Assembly (NCBI GenBank): GCA_964544955.1
Contig: CAZJEB010000001.1
Coordinates: 558,001-622,000 of the forward strand
Source: JAAZPT01 sp964544955
Lineage (GTDB): Bacteria > Bacillota > Clostridia > Christensenellales > Aristaeellaceae
Length of the DNA: 64,000 nucleotides
Direction: 5' to 3'
Position 1 is the first letter of the stretch. Each line of letters opens with the position of its first letter. The position numbers and the translations under genes are program-made. The notes beneath the pieces were generated by a model. That model saw only the letters and a program-made list of their open reading frames with translations, had not been told where the DNA came from and made no database searches. Of this stretch, positions 7,729-16,239 are shown piece after piece.

Positions 7729-8454
7729 ATGAAAAAATTAGATGTATTATTAACTTGTAAACTTAGCGAAAATGGAAATGTTATTGCTACAAGTGCTTTA
7801 TATGTAGATAGAATAAATGAATATAATTTGAACGCAAACCCAATGAATGAGTATGTTTTGCCTACTGATATTAAAAAATATTTATCAAATTTTTACGGGC
7901 TAGTATTAACTGGAGGTGGCGATATTAACCCAATGCATTACAATCAACCTCCCCATCCTGAAGCTGGTACACCTAATGATTTTAGAGATGAACTTGAGTT
8001 TGCATTATTTAATGCTGCTATTGATTTAGGTATGCCTGTGCTTGGAATATGCCGAGGTTTTCAACTTATAAATGTAGCTTTAGGCGGAACATTAATACAG
8101 GATATGCCTAGCATTGTTGGTAAAAAAGTTATACATAGTAAGGCATTTAAAAAAGATCCTGACATATATCATAATATAAACTTGGTAAAAGGCACAAAAC
8201 TAAACAGTTATTGTAAAGATGAAAAAGCCATTATAAACACATTCCACCACCAGGGTGTGGATGAATTAGCTAAAGATTTGAAGCCATCCGCCATAGCAGA
8301 TGATGGAATAATTGAAGCTTTTTACAGTGATAAATACCCAATGATAAGTGCTGTACAATGGCACCCCGAAAGGTCAAAAGACGTGCTATCTGTTGGTATA
8401 TTTGATGAATTTTATTATAATTGTGAAAAATACTATTTAAAAAGGGGAGAATAA
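7729..8454 (+). CDS. Gamma-glutamyl-gamma-aminobutyrate hydrolase family protein (peptidase C26)
   Basis: 241 residues of a class I glutamine amidotransferase fold. The nucleophile elbow VLGICRGFQLINVALGG (Cys at about residue 107) and the terminal SAVQWHPERS with the catalytic His are conserved, as is LTGGGDINP near residue 61, typical of the PuuD/C26 group rather than of biosynthetic amidotransferases. Members hydrolyse gamma-glutamyl amides such as gamma-glutamyl-GABA in polyamine breakdown; the actual substrate here is not determined by sequence. It is the first gene of an operon with the two chromate transporter halves. Confidence 0.85.
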   Translation: MKKLDVLLTCKLSENGNVIATSALYVDRINEYNLNANPMNEYVLPTDIKKYLSNFYGLVLTGGGDINPMHYNQPPHPEAGTPNDFRDELEFALFNAAIDLGMPVLGICRGFQLINVALGGTLIQDMPSIVGKKVIHSKAFKKDPDIYHNINLVKGTKLNSYCKDEKAIINTFHHQGVDELAKDLKPSAIADDGIIEAFYSDKYPMISAVQWHPERSKDVLSVGIFDEFYYNCEKYYLKRGE

Positions 8455-8456
8455 TT

Positions 8457-9023
8457 TTGGAAAACAAAAAAACAAGCAAACTTCGTTTGTTATGGGACCT
8501 GTATGTTACATTTTTTAAGATAGGAAGTATGACATTTGGTGGTGGCTACGCCATGTTACCCCTTTTAAATGCACAAGTAGTTGAAAAAAAGAAGTGGGCT
8601 ACAGAGGAACAAATACTTGATTATTTTGCAATTGGTCAGTGTACCCCTGGTATAATTGCTGTTAACACATCTACTTTTGTTGGTTATAACCATGCAGGTA
8701 TTTGGGGTGGAATAATTGCAACATTAGGCTTTATTAGCCCAAGTATAATAATAATAACTTTAATTGCTACTGTATTAGATCAAGTTTTACATATAACCGA
8801 AGTAAAAAATGCCTTTGCTGGTGTTAGAATTGCTGTTACAGCTTTAATATTTTCAACAGTTGTTAAGTTGATTAAAAACAATATAAACAGTATTTTAAAG
8901 GCTGCAATTGCAGTTATAGCCTTTGTTGCAATAGTATTGTTTGATGTATCCCCCATAATTATAAGCGTAGCCGCTGCTGTAATTGGAATATTGTTTTTAA
9001 AGGAGGATGGCAATAATGAATGA
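8457..9023 (+). CDS. Chromate transporter, first half (short CHR protein)
   Basis: 188 residues with one CHR domain. FFKIGSMTFGGGYAMLPLL near the N-terminus and the FAIGQCTPGIIAVNTSTFVGY segment are the family hallmarks; several hydrophobic helices follow. Short CHR proteins work as pairs encoded side by side with opposite membrane orientation. The start is a TTG preceded by AAAGGGGAGA, two bases after the upstream stop. Chromate export is the best-studied activity, but the physiological substrate in anaerobes may be another anion. Confidence 0.9.
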   Translation: MENKKTSKLRLLWDLYVTFFKIGSMTFGGGYAMLPLLNAQVVEKKKWATEEQILDYFAIGQCTPGIIAVNTSTFVGYNHAGIWGGIIATLGFISPSIIIITLIATVLDQVLHITEVKNAFAGVRIAVTALIFSTVVKLIKNNINSILKAAIAVIAFVAIVLFDVSPIIISVAAAVIGILFLKEDGNNE

Positions 9024-9570
9024 TTTAATTTTATTATGTTTTGAGTTTTTAAAAACCGGATTATTTGCCATTGGTGGTGGATTAGCCACTTTGCCCTTCC
9101 TTGTTCAAATGAGCAATGCGCATCCCCATTGGTTTACATTGGAGCAGTTGGCCGATATGATAGCCATATCAGAAAGTACTCCTGGAGCAATTGGTATAAA
9201 CATGAGCACATATGTAGGTTATAGCACATATGGTGTTTTAGGTGGTATATTGGCATCACTATCTTTAACATTGCCATCAATAATAATTATAATAATAATT
9301 GCAAAATTGATGAATAAGTTTAATGATAACCCATATATTCAAAATAGTTTAAAAGGTTTACGCCCTGCAGTTACTGGTTTAATAGCTGGTGCTGGCTTTA
9401 CTGTATTAAAACTTTGTGTGTTTGATAATGTAAATATGACAATAAAAATATTGCCCACATTATTATTAATTTTATTTTTTATACTTACACAATTAAAATT
9501 TACAAAAAAAATACACCCAATTTTATTTATTGTTGCTGGAGCAATTTTAGGAATAGTGTTTAAGCTATAA
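9016..9570 (+). CDS. Chromate transporter, second half (short CHR protein)
   Basis: 184 residues with the second CHR domain: FLKTGLFAIGGGLATLPFL and ISESTPGAIGINMSTYVGY match the corresponding motifs of the first half. I place the start at ATG 9016, nine bases after AAAGGAGG; the in-frame ATG at 9007 touches that site. The gene overlaps the first half by eight bases, indicating translational coupling and a heterodimeric transporter. Confidence 0.9.
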   Translation: MNDLILLCFEFLKTGLFAIGGGLATLPFLVQMSNAHPHWFTLEQLADMIAISESTPGAIGINMSTYVGYSTYGVLGGILASLSLTLPSIIIIIIIAKLMNKFNDNPYIQNSLKGLRPAVTGLIAGAGFTVLKLCVFDNVNMTIKILPTLLLILFFILTQLKFTKKIHPILFIVAGAILGIVFKL

Positions 9571-9571
9571 C

Positions 9572-10072
9572 ATGGAAAATAATATTATAATAAGCCACCC
9601 CTTTAAACCCGTTTATAATAAGGACTCAAAAATTCTTATTTTAGGCAGTTTTCCATCGGTAGTATCAAGGGAAAATAATTTTTACTACGGTAATAATAAC
9701 AATAGGTTCTGGGCGGTAATATCTGCAATATATAATTGTAATTTACCAAAGACAATTGACGATAAAATAAAATTAATACTTGATAATGATTTAGCCTTAT
9801 ATGATGTAATAAATAGTTGTACAATAACAGGCTCATCAGACTCAAGTATAAAAAATGTAGTACCTAATAACATAAAAAATATAGTTGATATCAGTTTAAT
9901 TAACACAGTTTTACTCAACGGAAAAACAGCTTATAATCTTTATAATAAATATATTTTTGATATTATTGGTATAGAAGGAATATGTTTACCTTCAACCAGT
10001 GCCGCTAATGCCAAATGGAGATTAGGTGATTTGGTTAATGTGTGGAGTGAGGAATTAAAAAAGTCTACTTGA
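9572..10072 (+). CDS. DNA-deoxyinosine glycosylase (uracil-DNA glycosylase superfamily)
   Basis: 166 residues. The N-terminal HPFKPVYNKDSKILILGSFPS and the NNFYYGNNNNRFW motif (about residues 36-49), together with CLPSTSAANAKW near the C-terminus, match the hypoxanthine-DNA glycosylase branch (family 6) of the UDG superfamily, which removes deaminated adenine from DNA. It begins one base after the chr stop. Its last codons (KKST and stop) lie inside the left copy of the direct repeat that bounds the WYL-AAA cassette, so the gene's original 3' flank has probably been displaced. Confidence 0.85.
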   Translation: MENNIIISHPFKPVYNKDSKILILGSFPSVVSRENNFYYGNNNNRFWAVISAIYNCNLPKTIDDKIKLILDNDLALYDVINSCTITGSSDSSIKNVVPNNIKNIVDISLINTVLLNGKTAYNLYNKYIFDIIGIEGICLPSTSAANAKWRLGDLVNVWSEELKKST

Positions 10073-10074
10073 TA
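10054..10074 (+). repeat. Left copy of imperfect direct repeat bounding the WYL-AAA cassette
   Basis: ATTAAAAAAG-T-CTACTTGATA. The right copy at 13377-13396 is identical except that it lacks the central T. The left copy covers the end of the glycosylase gene. Part of the match is a simple A-run; the informative part is AAG(T)CTACTTGATA. Confidence 0.55.
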
Positions 10075-10095
10075 TTACGAAAAGAGGAATAAGGG

Positions 10096-11079
10096 ATGGG
10101 AAATTTAGAACCTAAAAAACTTGCATTATTACGAATATTACAAATATTTGAAAAACACAGCGATTATAAACATCCACTTAAACAAGAAGAAATTTCAAGA
10201 TTTTTAGAAAAAGATTATGGAATAATCATTGAAAGAAAAGCCATTGGACGCAACATTTCTTTATTACGTGAAGCTGGAATTGAAATTGAAACTACTAAAA
10301 GTGGAAGTTTTATTTCAGGAAGAAAATTTGAAGATTCTGAACTTCGTATGCTTATTGATGGTGTTTTATGTAGCAAATATATAACTGCAAAGCACTCCTC
10401 TGATTTAATCAAACGAATATGCAGTATGTCTAATAAATATTTTAGATCTAATTTAAAGAATATATTCTCTGTTAATGATTGGGGCAAAACAAATAATCAG
10501 GCTCTTTTTTATAACATAGAATTAATCGATGATGCCATCGAAAGCAATAAATGCATAATGTTCGATTATAATAAATATGGTTTTGATAAAAAATTGCATA
10601 AAACTGCATCTCATACAGTTAGTCCTTATCAGTTGATTCTAAACAACCAAAGATACTATCTTATGGGATTTAACGAGAAATGGCATAATATAGTATATTA
10701 TCGTTTAGATCATATTACAAACATGAAACACTCCGATAGTCAAACTATCACTGATATACATACAATACCTGGATATGAAAATGGCATTGATTATAAAGAT
10801 TTAGCATCATCTAGGCCATATATGTTTGCTGATAAAATTGAACTTGTAGAGTTCATTGCTAATGATTGGATGATAGATCAGATTATAGATTGGTTTGGCT
10901 TTGAATTTAATGTTAAAAAAATTGAAAACGAAAAAATAAAAATATCTTTGAAAGTTAGCCCAGCTGCTATGGAATTTTGGGCAATGCAATATCTTAATTA
11001 TGTTGAGATTGTTTCACCAGAATATATTAGATTAAACATTAAGGAATCCTTAAAAAACAATATTAAAAAATATAAGTAG
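10096..11079 (+). CDS. WYL-domain transcriptional regulator
   Basis: 327 residues. An N-terminal winged-helix region (about residues 8-75, LKQEEISRFLEKDYGI then RNISLLREAGIEIE) precedes a WYL domain (about 140-215) with SPYQLILNNQRYYLMGF and VYYRLDHI, and a C-terminal WCX-like extension. WYL regulators sense nucleotide-type ligands and often repress mobile or antiphage genes. Arginine codons are almost never AGG here (about 1 of 12), unlike in the resident genes, where AGG is common. It is 23 bases downstream of the glycosylase stop and upstream of the AAA+ gene in the same direction. The function as regulator of the neighbour is inference. Confidence 0.85.
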   Translation: MGNLEPKKLALLRILQIFEKHSDYKHPLKQEEISRFLEKDYGIIIERKAIGRNISLLREAGIEIETTKSGSFISGRKFEDSELRMLIDGVLCSKYITAKHSSDLIKRICSMSNKYFRSNLKNIFSVNDWGKTNNQALFYNIELIDDAIESNKCIMFDYNKYGFDKKLHKTASHTVSPYQLILNNQRYYLMGFNEKWHNIVYYRLDHITNMKHSDSQTITDIHTIPGYENGIDYKDLASSRPYMFADKIELVEFIANDWMIDQIIDWFGFEFNVKKIENEKIKISLKVSPAAMEFWAMQYLNYVEIVSPEYIRLNIKESLKNNIKKYK

Positions 11080-11165
11080 ACAAATGATTTTTTATCTAAT
11101 TTAGTTTATTTGTAAATTTGAAAATTTTATAATATATTATGTTGTTATTAACTTTACGTTTTATT

Positions 11166-11193
11166 AGAGAGTTGATTATTACTCTCTTTTTTT
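11166..11193 (+). terminator. Terminator after the WYL gene
   Basis: AGAGAGT (11166-11172), eight-base loop, ACTCTCT (11181-11187) and a T-run. It separates the WYL transcript from the AAA+ gene, which then needs its own promoter. Confidence 0.8.
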
Positions 11194-11230
11194 ATTACTA
11201 AATTTAAAATATTATAATAAAGCTCTTTGG

Positions 11231-11242
11231 TGTCAAGTGACA
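11231..11242. promoter_or_regulatory. Palindrome upstream of the AAA+ gene, possible WYL operator
   Basis: TGTCA-AG-TGACA is a perfect inverted repeat 60 bases before the AAA+ start, inside the likely promoter region. Assignment as operator is inference from position. Confidence 0.35.
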
Positions 11243-11301
11243 ATTTCGGTACATAACAATTGATAATATTATTATACAAGATACTGATTGGAGGTAATAA
11301 A

Positions 11302-13317
11302 ATGTTCTTTTTAAGAATTGATGTAACAACTAAATATGCGAAAATCGAGACTGACTCAAAAAGTAAACAAGGCATTACATTTAACAAGGTGCTATCAGAG
11401 AAAAGTGAGTCACTATTTCAAAAACTAAAGCGCTCGAGCTATATTTTTACAGTTTCATCAAAAGAAAATAAACTTACTTTATGCGCAATTCTTAAAAACA
11501 TTTGTGATATTCATACGGCTATTAATAAATATGAAAGCATGTCAGAGTTTAATTTTGTTTCAATCAAATATGAAGAAATTACTTTTAATACAATGAAGTC
11601 TCTTTTAAGAACTGCTGAAATTAATGATTTTATTAACGATAGTAGTGAAATTCTTAGATGTTTTGGTCTTCAAGAATTGGGAACTTATAAAACTATGCAT
11701 TACACAGAATTTTTTGTTAATGAGAACAATACAAAAGACAACTTATTTTCAAAAGCCTCACAACTAATTTATAGCTATTCACTTGAGAGTGAAATAGAGC
11801 GCATTTATTATGGTAAACCACTTAAAAAAGTCAAAGGTCACCCCGTCCACTATATAATTCAATGCAACAATCATGAAACTATAAACTCCATTAGCCAAAT
11901 TCTTTTAAGTGCATTATATATTAATTGTAGAATACAAAATAGAAGATATGCTTTCATTGACTTAGATTCCAAAGATGAAAGGTTTAATTTTGAATCATAT
12001 AAGGCAATTTATAAGAGCTGTGAGGGAGGGGCTGTTACCATAAAATATAAATTAAGTGATTACAATAATTTAAGCAACTATGCAAACCCTGACGTAAATA
12101 TAATCGAAAAAGTTTGTGAAGTCGCTTTAGAATATCGTCATTCAGTATTAACATTAATTTTCATTGAAGATGATTATCACAAACTAAGAGATTTATTCTT
12201 GGAAAATCTTGATACTATCTCTATTATAGAGTTAAAAGAGAGTATTATGTTTGAGGATAAAGCTAAAGTATATCTGAAAAATCTTGCAAAATCCGCAAAT
12301 ATAACACCTAATAAAAAATTATTTCATAATATCAACAACACAAACAAAGGCTTTAATTCAACAGATTTACGGGACATATTCAATAATTGGTATGATAACA
12401 AATTAAAAACATCAATATATCCGCAGTATAGAGAAGTGGCCATTAAACAATCAGAAATAATAAATTCTAAACCAAAAGGTTATGCTTATAGTAAATTAAA
12501 TAGTATGATAGGTCTTTCTGAAGCAAAGGCAACAATAAATAAAGCTTTAAACTTTTATAAAATGCAAAAAATATATAAATCTAATGGTATTATAATGAAA
12601 AGCCCATCAATGCACATGATTTTTTCGGGAAACCCTGGTACAGCGAAAACTACTGTGGCAAGATTATTTGCTAAAATAATGAAAGATAATGGCTTGCTAT
12701 CTAAAGGTGATTTGTATGAAGTTAGCAGATCTGATCTAGTAGGAAAATATGTTGGGTGGACAGCAAAACTAGTGAAAGAAAAGTTTAAAGATGCAATAGG
12801 AAGTGTTTTATTTATTGACGAAGCTTATTCCCTTGTAGATAATAAAGAGGGTATGTATGGTGATGAAGCAATAAATACAATCGTACAAGAAATGGAAAAT
12901 AATCGAGACAATATAATTGTAATCTTTGCTGGTTATCCTGATAAAATGGAACAATTTATATCAAGAAATCCTGGCCTTCGATCAAGAATAGCATTTTATG
13001 TACCATTTAATGATTATTGTGCAAATGAACTTATCGATATTGCCCAATTAATAGCAAGTGAAAAAAGCTTGCATATTTCAAAAGATGCTATTCCAAAAAT
13101 ACACTCTATCTTTGATTCAATATCTAAAATTCCTGATTTTGGCAATGGTCGATTTGTTCGTAATTTAATGGAAAATGCCATTATGGAACAATCAAGTAGA
13201 ATTTTATCATCAGATATTAATCAATTAAATCGCAAGGAAATATGTTGTTTAAATAAACAAGACTTTGTTATTCCAGTGATGTATAATAATACAAAGAAAT
13301 TAAAAATTGGATTCTAA
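11302..13317 (+). CDS. AAA+ ATPase with CbbX/SpoVK-like C-terminal module and unassigned N-terminal half
   Basis: 671 residues. I place the start at ATG 11302, six bases after GGAGGT; a longer in-frame ATG at 11260 would include the ribosome binding site. The C-terminal part (about residues 400-671) is a CbbX/SpoVK-type AAA+ domain: Walker A GNPGTAKT (about 443-450), Walker B VLFIDEAYSLVD (about 501-512), sensor 1 IIVIFAGYPDKM and arginine finger NPGLRSRI. The preceding region (about 175-360) looks like a second, degenerate ATPase with no Walker A lysine. The first 170 residues match nothing I recognise. Arginine codons are again almost never AGG. Together with the WYL gene it looks like an acquired cassette; a role in defence or stress is a hypothesis only. 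Confidence 0.8.
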   Translation: MFFLRIDVTTKYAKIETDSKSKQGITFNKVLSEKSESLFQKLKRSSYIFTVSSKENKLTLCAILKNICDIHTAINKYESMSEFNFVSIKYEEITFNTMKSLLRTAEINDFINDSSEILRCFGLQELGTYKTMHYTEFFVNENNTKDNLFSKASQLIYSYSLESEIERIYYGKPLKKVKGHPVHYIIQCNNHETINSISQILLSALYINCRIQNRRYAFIDLDSKDERFNFESYKAIYKSCEGGAVTIKYKLSDYNNLSNYANPDVNIIEKVCEVALEYRHSVLTLIFIEDDYHKLRDLFLENLDTISIIELKESIMFEDKAKVYLKNLAKSANITPNKKLFHNINNTNKGFNSTDLRDIFNNWYDNKLKTSIYPQYREVAIKQSEIINSKPKGYAYSKLNSMIGLSEAKATINKALNFYKMQKIYKSNGIIMKSPSMHMIFSGNPGTAKTTVARLFAKIMKDNGLLSKGDLYEVSRSDLVGKYVGWTAKLVKEKFKDAIGSVLFIDEAYSLVDNKEGMYGDEAINTIVQEMENNRDNIIVIFAGYPDKMEQFISRNPGLRSRIAFYVPFNDYCANELIDIAQLIASEKSLHISKDAIPKIHSIFDSISKIPDFGNGRFVRNLMENAIMEQSSRILSSDINQLNRKEICCLNKQDFVIPVMYNNTKKLKIGF

Positions 13318-13376
13318 ATATGGTTATAATTAAACCCATTTATAGTTATTTCTTTCTTATAATTATAAATATTAAT

Positions 13377-13396
13377 ATTAAAAAAGCTACTTGATA
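13377..13396 (+). repeat. Right copy of imperfect direct repeat bounding the WYL-AAA cassette
   Basis: ATTAAAAAAG-CTACTTGATA, matching 10054-10074 at all 20 positions apart from one extra T in the left copy. The right copy is also the 5' arm of the terminator at 13381-13416. Confidence 0.55.
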
Positions 13397-13416
13397 AATA
13401 TCAAGTAGCTTTTTTT
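13381..13416. terminator. Long bidirectional terminator between AAA+ gene and potD
   Basis: AAAAAGCTACTTGATA (13381-13396) pairs perfectly with TATCAAGTAGCTTTTT (from 13399), with A- and T-runs on both strands. Confidence 0.9.
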
Positions 13417-13421
13417 GTTAA

Positions 13422-14462
13422 TTATTTTGCGCTCTTTACTTCAAGCCATAAGCCGTTATATATAGCTATAAAATCTTGAATATCGCTAAAGAATTCGCAA
13501 TTATCAATTGTTGATTGATCTGGGTTCATTGTTTTATTATTTATATAATCTTCACCCATTAGTTCAACTGCTGCTTCATTTGGTGATGAATACCAAATTT
13601 CTTCACAGTTCATTTGCGCTATTTCTGGCCTGCACATAAAGTCAATAAACTTTTCTGCGTTTTCTTTATTTTTTGCACCTTTTGGTATAACCATAGCATC
13701 AAGCCAAATATTTGAGCCTTCATCTGGAACAGCATAAGCTAAATCTTCGTTAAGGTCTATTGCATATTGGGCATCGCCGCTCCACATAAGTGCAAGGGCT
13801 GCTTCATTGTTAACCATTTTATCTTTAGTTTCGTCAACTTGGTATGCTTTTACTATACCTTCTTGCTTTTGTTTAATTAGCAAGTCTTTAGCTTCTTCAA
13901 GTTGAAGTGGATCCCTTGTATTCATGGAATAGCCTAAATACTTTAAGGTGATTCCCAAGGTATCCCTTATGCTATCAAGCATAAAAACGTTGTTTTCATA
14001 TTTTTTATCCCATAGTATGCTCCAGCTTGTAACTGGCTCTGTAACCATGGTTTTATTATATAGAATACCAACAGTACCCCACATATAAGGAACACTATAT
14101 TTGTTTTCCTTGTCATAAGCTGGATTTACCAACCATCCATATGTGTTTTTAAAGTTAGGAACGTTATCAAAGTTAATTTCTTCCAAACTATTTTCGGCTA
14201 TAAGCCTTTCAACACAATAGTCTGATGGGAAAACAACGTCAAACGCTGATGGGTTAGCCCTTAATTGAACCAACATATCCTCATTTGTTGTGAAGTTCAT
14301 ATAGTTTACTTTTATACCAGTTTCCTCTTGGAACATAGTAATAACATCTTCACTAATATAATCTTCCCAGTTAAATACATTAACAACACCCTCCGCGCCT
14401 ACCACTGCCATGCTAGTAAAAAGCATAACTAATGCTAAGCAAAAAACACAAATTTTTCTCAT
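13422..14462 (-). CDS. potD: Spermidine/putrescine ABC transporter substrate-binding protein
   Basis: 346 residues, the usual PotD length. The signal peptide (KICVFCLALVMLFTSMAVVGA) ends in a signal peptidase I-like site; there is no cysteine at the cleavage position, so it lacks the lipobox usual for Gram-positive binding proteins. The mature protein starts with VVNVFNWEDYI, the PotD/PotF hallmark, and contains FDVVFPSDYCVERL and the ALMWSGDA segment of the polyamine pocket. The start overlaps the end of potC by four bases (ATGA). Last gene of potABCD. Confidence 0.92.
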   Translation of the reverse strand: MRKICVFCLALVMLFTSMAVVGAEGVVNVFNWEDYISEDVITMFQEETGIKVNYMNFTTNEDMLVQLRANPSAFDVVFPSDYCVERLIAENSLEEINFDNVPNFKNTYGWLVNPAYDKENKYSVPYMWGTVGILYNKTMVTEPVTSWSILWDKKYENNVFMLDSIRDTLGITLKYLGYSMNTRDPLQLEEAKDLLIKQKQEGIVKAYQVDETKDKMVNNEAALALMWSGDAQYAIDLNEDLAYAVPDEGSNIWLDAMVIPKGAKNKENAEKFIDFMCRPEIAQMNCEEIWYSSPNEAAVELMGEDYINNKTMNPDQSTIDNCEFFSDIQDFIAIYNGLWLEVKSAK

Positions 14463-15247
14463 TCTCTACCTCCTGACTTTGCCTCATGGGCTGCATTTCT
14501 TTTATTTATCAACAGCAATAGTATAAGTATTGTTATAAACATTATAGCACTTAATGCATTTAATGTTGGCTCTATACCTATACGCGCCTTTGAATAAATC
14601 AATGTAGAAAGGTTTTTAATTAATGGGCTAGATGTAAAGTAGCTTATAACAAAATCATCTAAAGATAGTGTAAAAGCTAACAAAAAGCCTGTAACTATTC
14701 CCTGTTTAATTGAGGGTATAATTACATGGTTTAATGCGTAAATTGGGGTTGCACCCAAATCTAACGCTGCCTCATAACTAAACCTATTCATGCTTTTTAT
14801 TTTTGGCATAACTGATAATATTACATAGGGCGTATTAAAAGTTATATGGGCAAAAAGCATTGTTAAATAGCCTCTTTCAACCTTTGCAAACAAAAATAAT
14901 AGCATTAATGATATACCTGTAACAATATCAGGCATTGTCATAGGTATGTTAGTTAAAGTCATCATAAAACCTTGGGGGCGTTTTTTCATGGCATGTATGC
15001 CAATTGCTGCAAGGGTTCCTAGTATTGTAGCTATAATAGCTGCCAAAAGGGCTACAGACAATGTTACATACAAAGCATTCATAATTGCTCTATCATTTGC
15101 AAGTTCAGCATACCACCTAAAGGAAAATCCTTCCCATTTAGCACGGCTTTTACCGGCATTAAAAGATTGAAATACTAAAACGCCTATGGGCAAATACAAA
15201 AAGAACAATACTAAGGCAATATAAATATTACGCAAGGCTTTCTTCAT
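14459..15247 (-). CDS. potC: Spermidine/putrescine ABC transporter permease PotC
   Basis: 262 residues with six predicted membrane helices. The EAA-type cytoplasmic loop that docks on PotA is visible as SYEAALDLGATPIYALNHVIIP (about residues 150-171). LSLDDFVISYFTSSP is characteristic of PotC. It overlaps both potB (four bases) and potD (four bases), so translation is coupled across the operon. Confidence 0.92.
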   Translation of the reverse strand: MKKALRNIYIALVLFFLYLPIGVLVFQSFNAGKSRAKWEGFSFRWYAELANDRAIMNALYVTLSVALLAAIIATILGTLAAIGIHAMKKRPQGFMMTLTNIPMTMPDIVTGISLMLLFLFAKVERGYLTMLFAHITFNTPYVILSVMPKIKSMNRFSYEAALDLGATPIYALNHVIIPSIKQGIVTGFLLAFTLSLDDFVISYFTSSPLIKNLSTLIYSKARIGIEPTLNALSAIMFITILILLLLINKRNAAHEAKSGGRE

Positions 15248-16227
15248 AGCAAGCTACCCCCTTCACCCTCAGGGTCAACTTTTCTAAGTATACCTAAGCT
15301 TATTAATATCAATACCATCATAATAAGTGATAATGCACTACCAGCATTCCAGTTTCCTTCTGTAAGGAACTTATTTTCAATTAAGTCGCCAAACATCATA
15401 GTATTTCCGCCACCCAATATTCTTGGTATAAAGAATGTTGTAACAGATGGCATAAATACCATTGTTATTCCGGATATTATTCCAGGCAAACTTGTTGGTA
15501 AAATAACTTTTATAAATGTTATTAAAGGGTTAGCACCTAAGTCATAACTAGCCTCAATAAGCTTGTAATCCATTTTTGCAAGGGATGTGTAAATAGGGAA
15601 AATCATAAACGGTAAGAAGTTATAAATCATACCAAGCAAAACTGCCGTATTGTTGTACAAATAACTTCTGCGTTCCAAGCCTAACATTTCCCTAATATTA
15701 TTTAGTAAGCCATTATCCTCTAATATTGACATCCATGCTATTGTTCTTAAAAGGAAGTTCATCCACATAGGTATAATAAATAATACAATAATTACTGGGC
15801 CTAACTTCATATTTCTATCAGCAATAAAGTAGGCAACTGGGTAAGCTATAAGCAAGCAAATACCAGTACATTGTAAGGCCATGGATAGTGAGTACAATAA
15901 AATATCAACATTAACTGTACCTGGCTTAATTAGCGATGCATACTCTGGCCCTAAAGATGCATATATTTGATTTTTATCATAGTTACTATCTAAAAAGCTT
16001 TTAAAACTATTTATGCTAAAAGCTCCGCTGCTATCAGTAAAAGCATAATAAGCAACAAGAATTATAGGTAAAATTGTAAACACTATCATCCAAATTAAAT
16101 AGCCTGATGCAAACAACGACCTATGCATACCCTTTTTCAATTTTACCCATACAAGTATAATAACTACCATTATTGCCAGCAAAATTGCAATAAGCAATGA
16201 GCTGTTTAGTTGGAAAGAGTTGCCCAA
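15244..16227 (-). CDS. potB: Spermidine/putrescine ABC transporter permease PotB
   Basis: 327 residues. An extra N-terminal membrane helix precedes the canonical PotB part, which begins near MHRSLFASGYLIWM; family members are usually about 280 residues, so an internal start near residue 34 is possible. The EAA loop LIEASYDLGANPLITFIKVILP (about residues 220-241) is conserved, and FMPSVTTFFIPRILGG is a PotB hallmark. It lies 12 bases after potA. Confidence 0.9.
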   Translation of the reverse strand: MGNSFQLNSSLLIAILLAIMVVIILVWVKLKKGMHRSLFASGYLIWMIVFTILPIILVAYYAFTDSSGAFSINSFKSFLDSNYDKNQIYASLGPEYASLIKPGTVNVDILLYSLSMALQCTGICLLIAYPVAYFIADRNMKLGPVIIVLFIIPMWMNFLLRTIAWMSILEDNGLLNNIREMLGLERRSYLYNNTAVLLGMIYNFLPFMIFPIYTSLAKMDYKLIEASYDLGANPLITFIKVILPTSLPGIISGITMVFMPSVTTFFIPRILGGGNTMMFGDLIENKFLTEGNWNAGSALSLIMMVLILISLGILRKVDPEGEGGSLL

Positions 16228-16239
16228 TTAGCTACCCCC

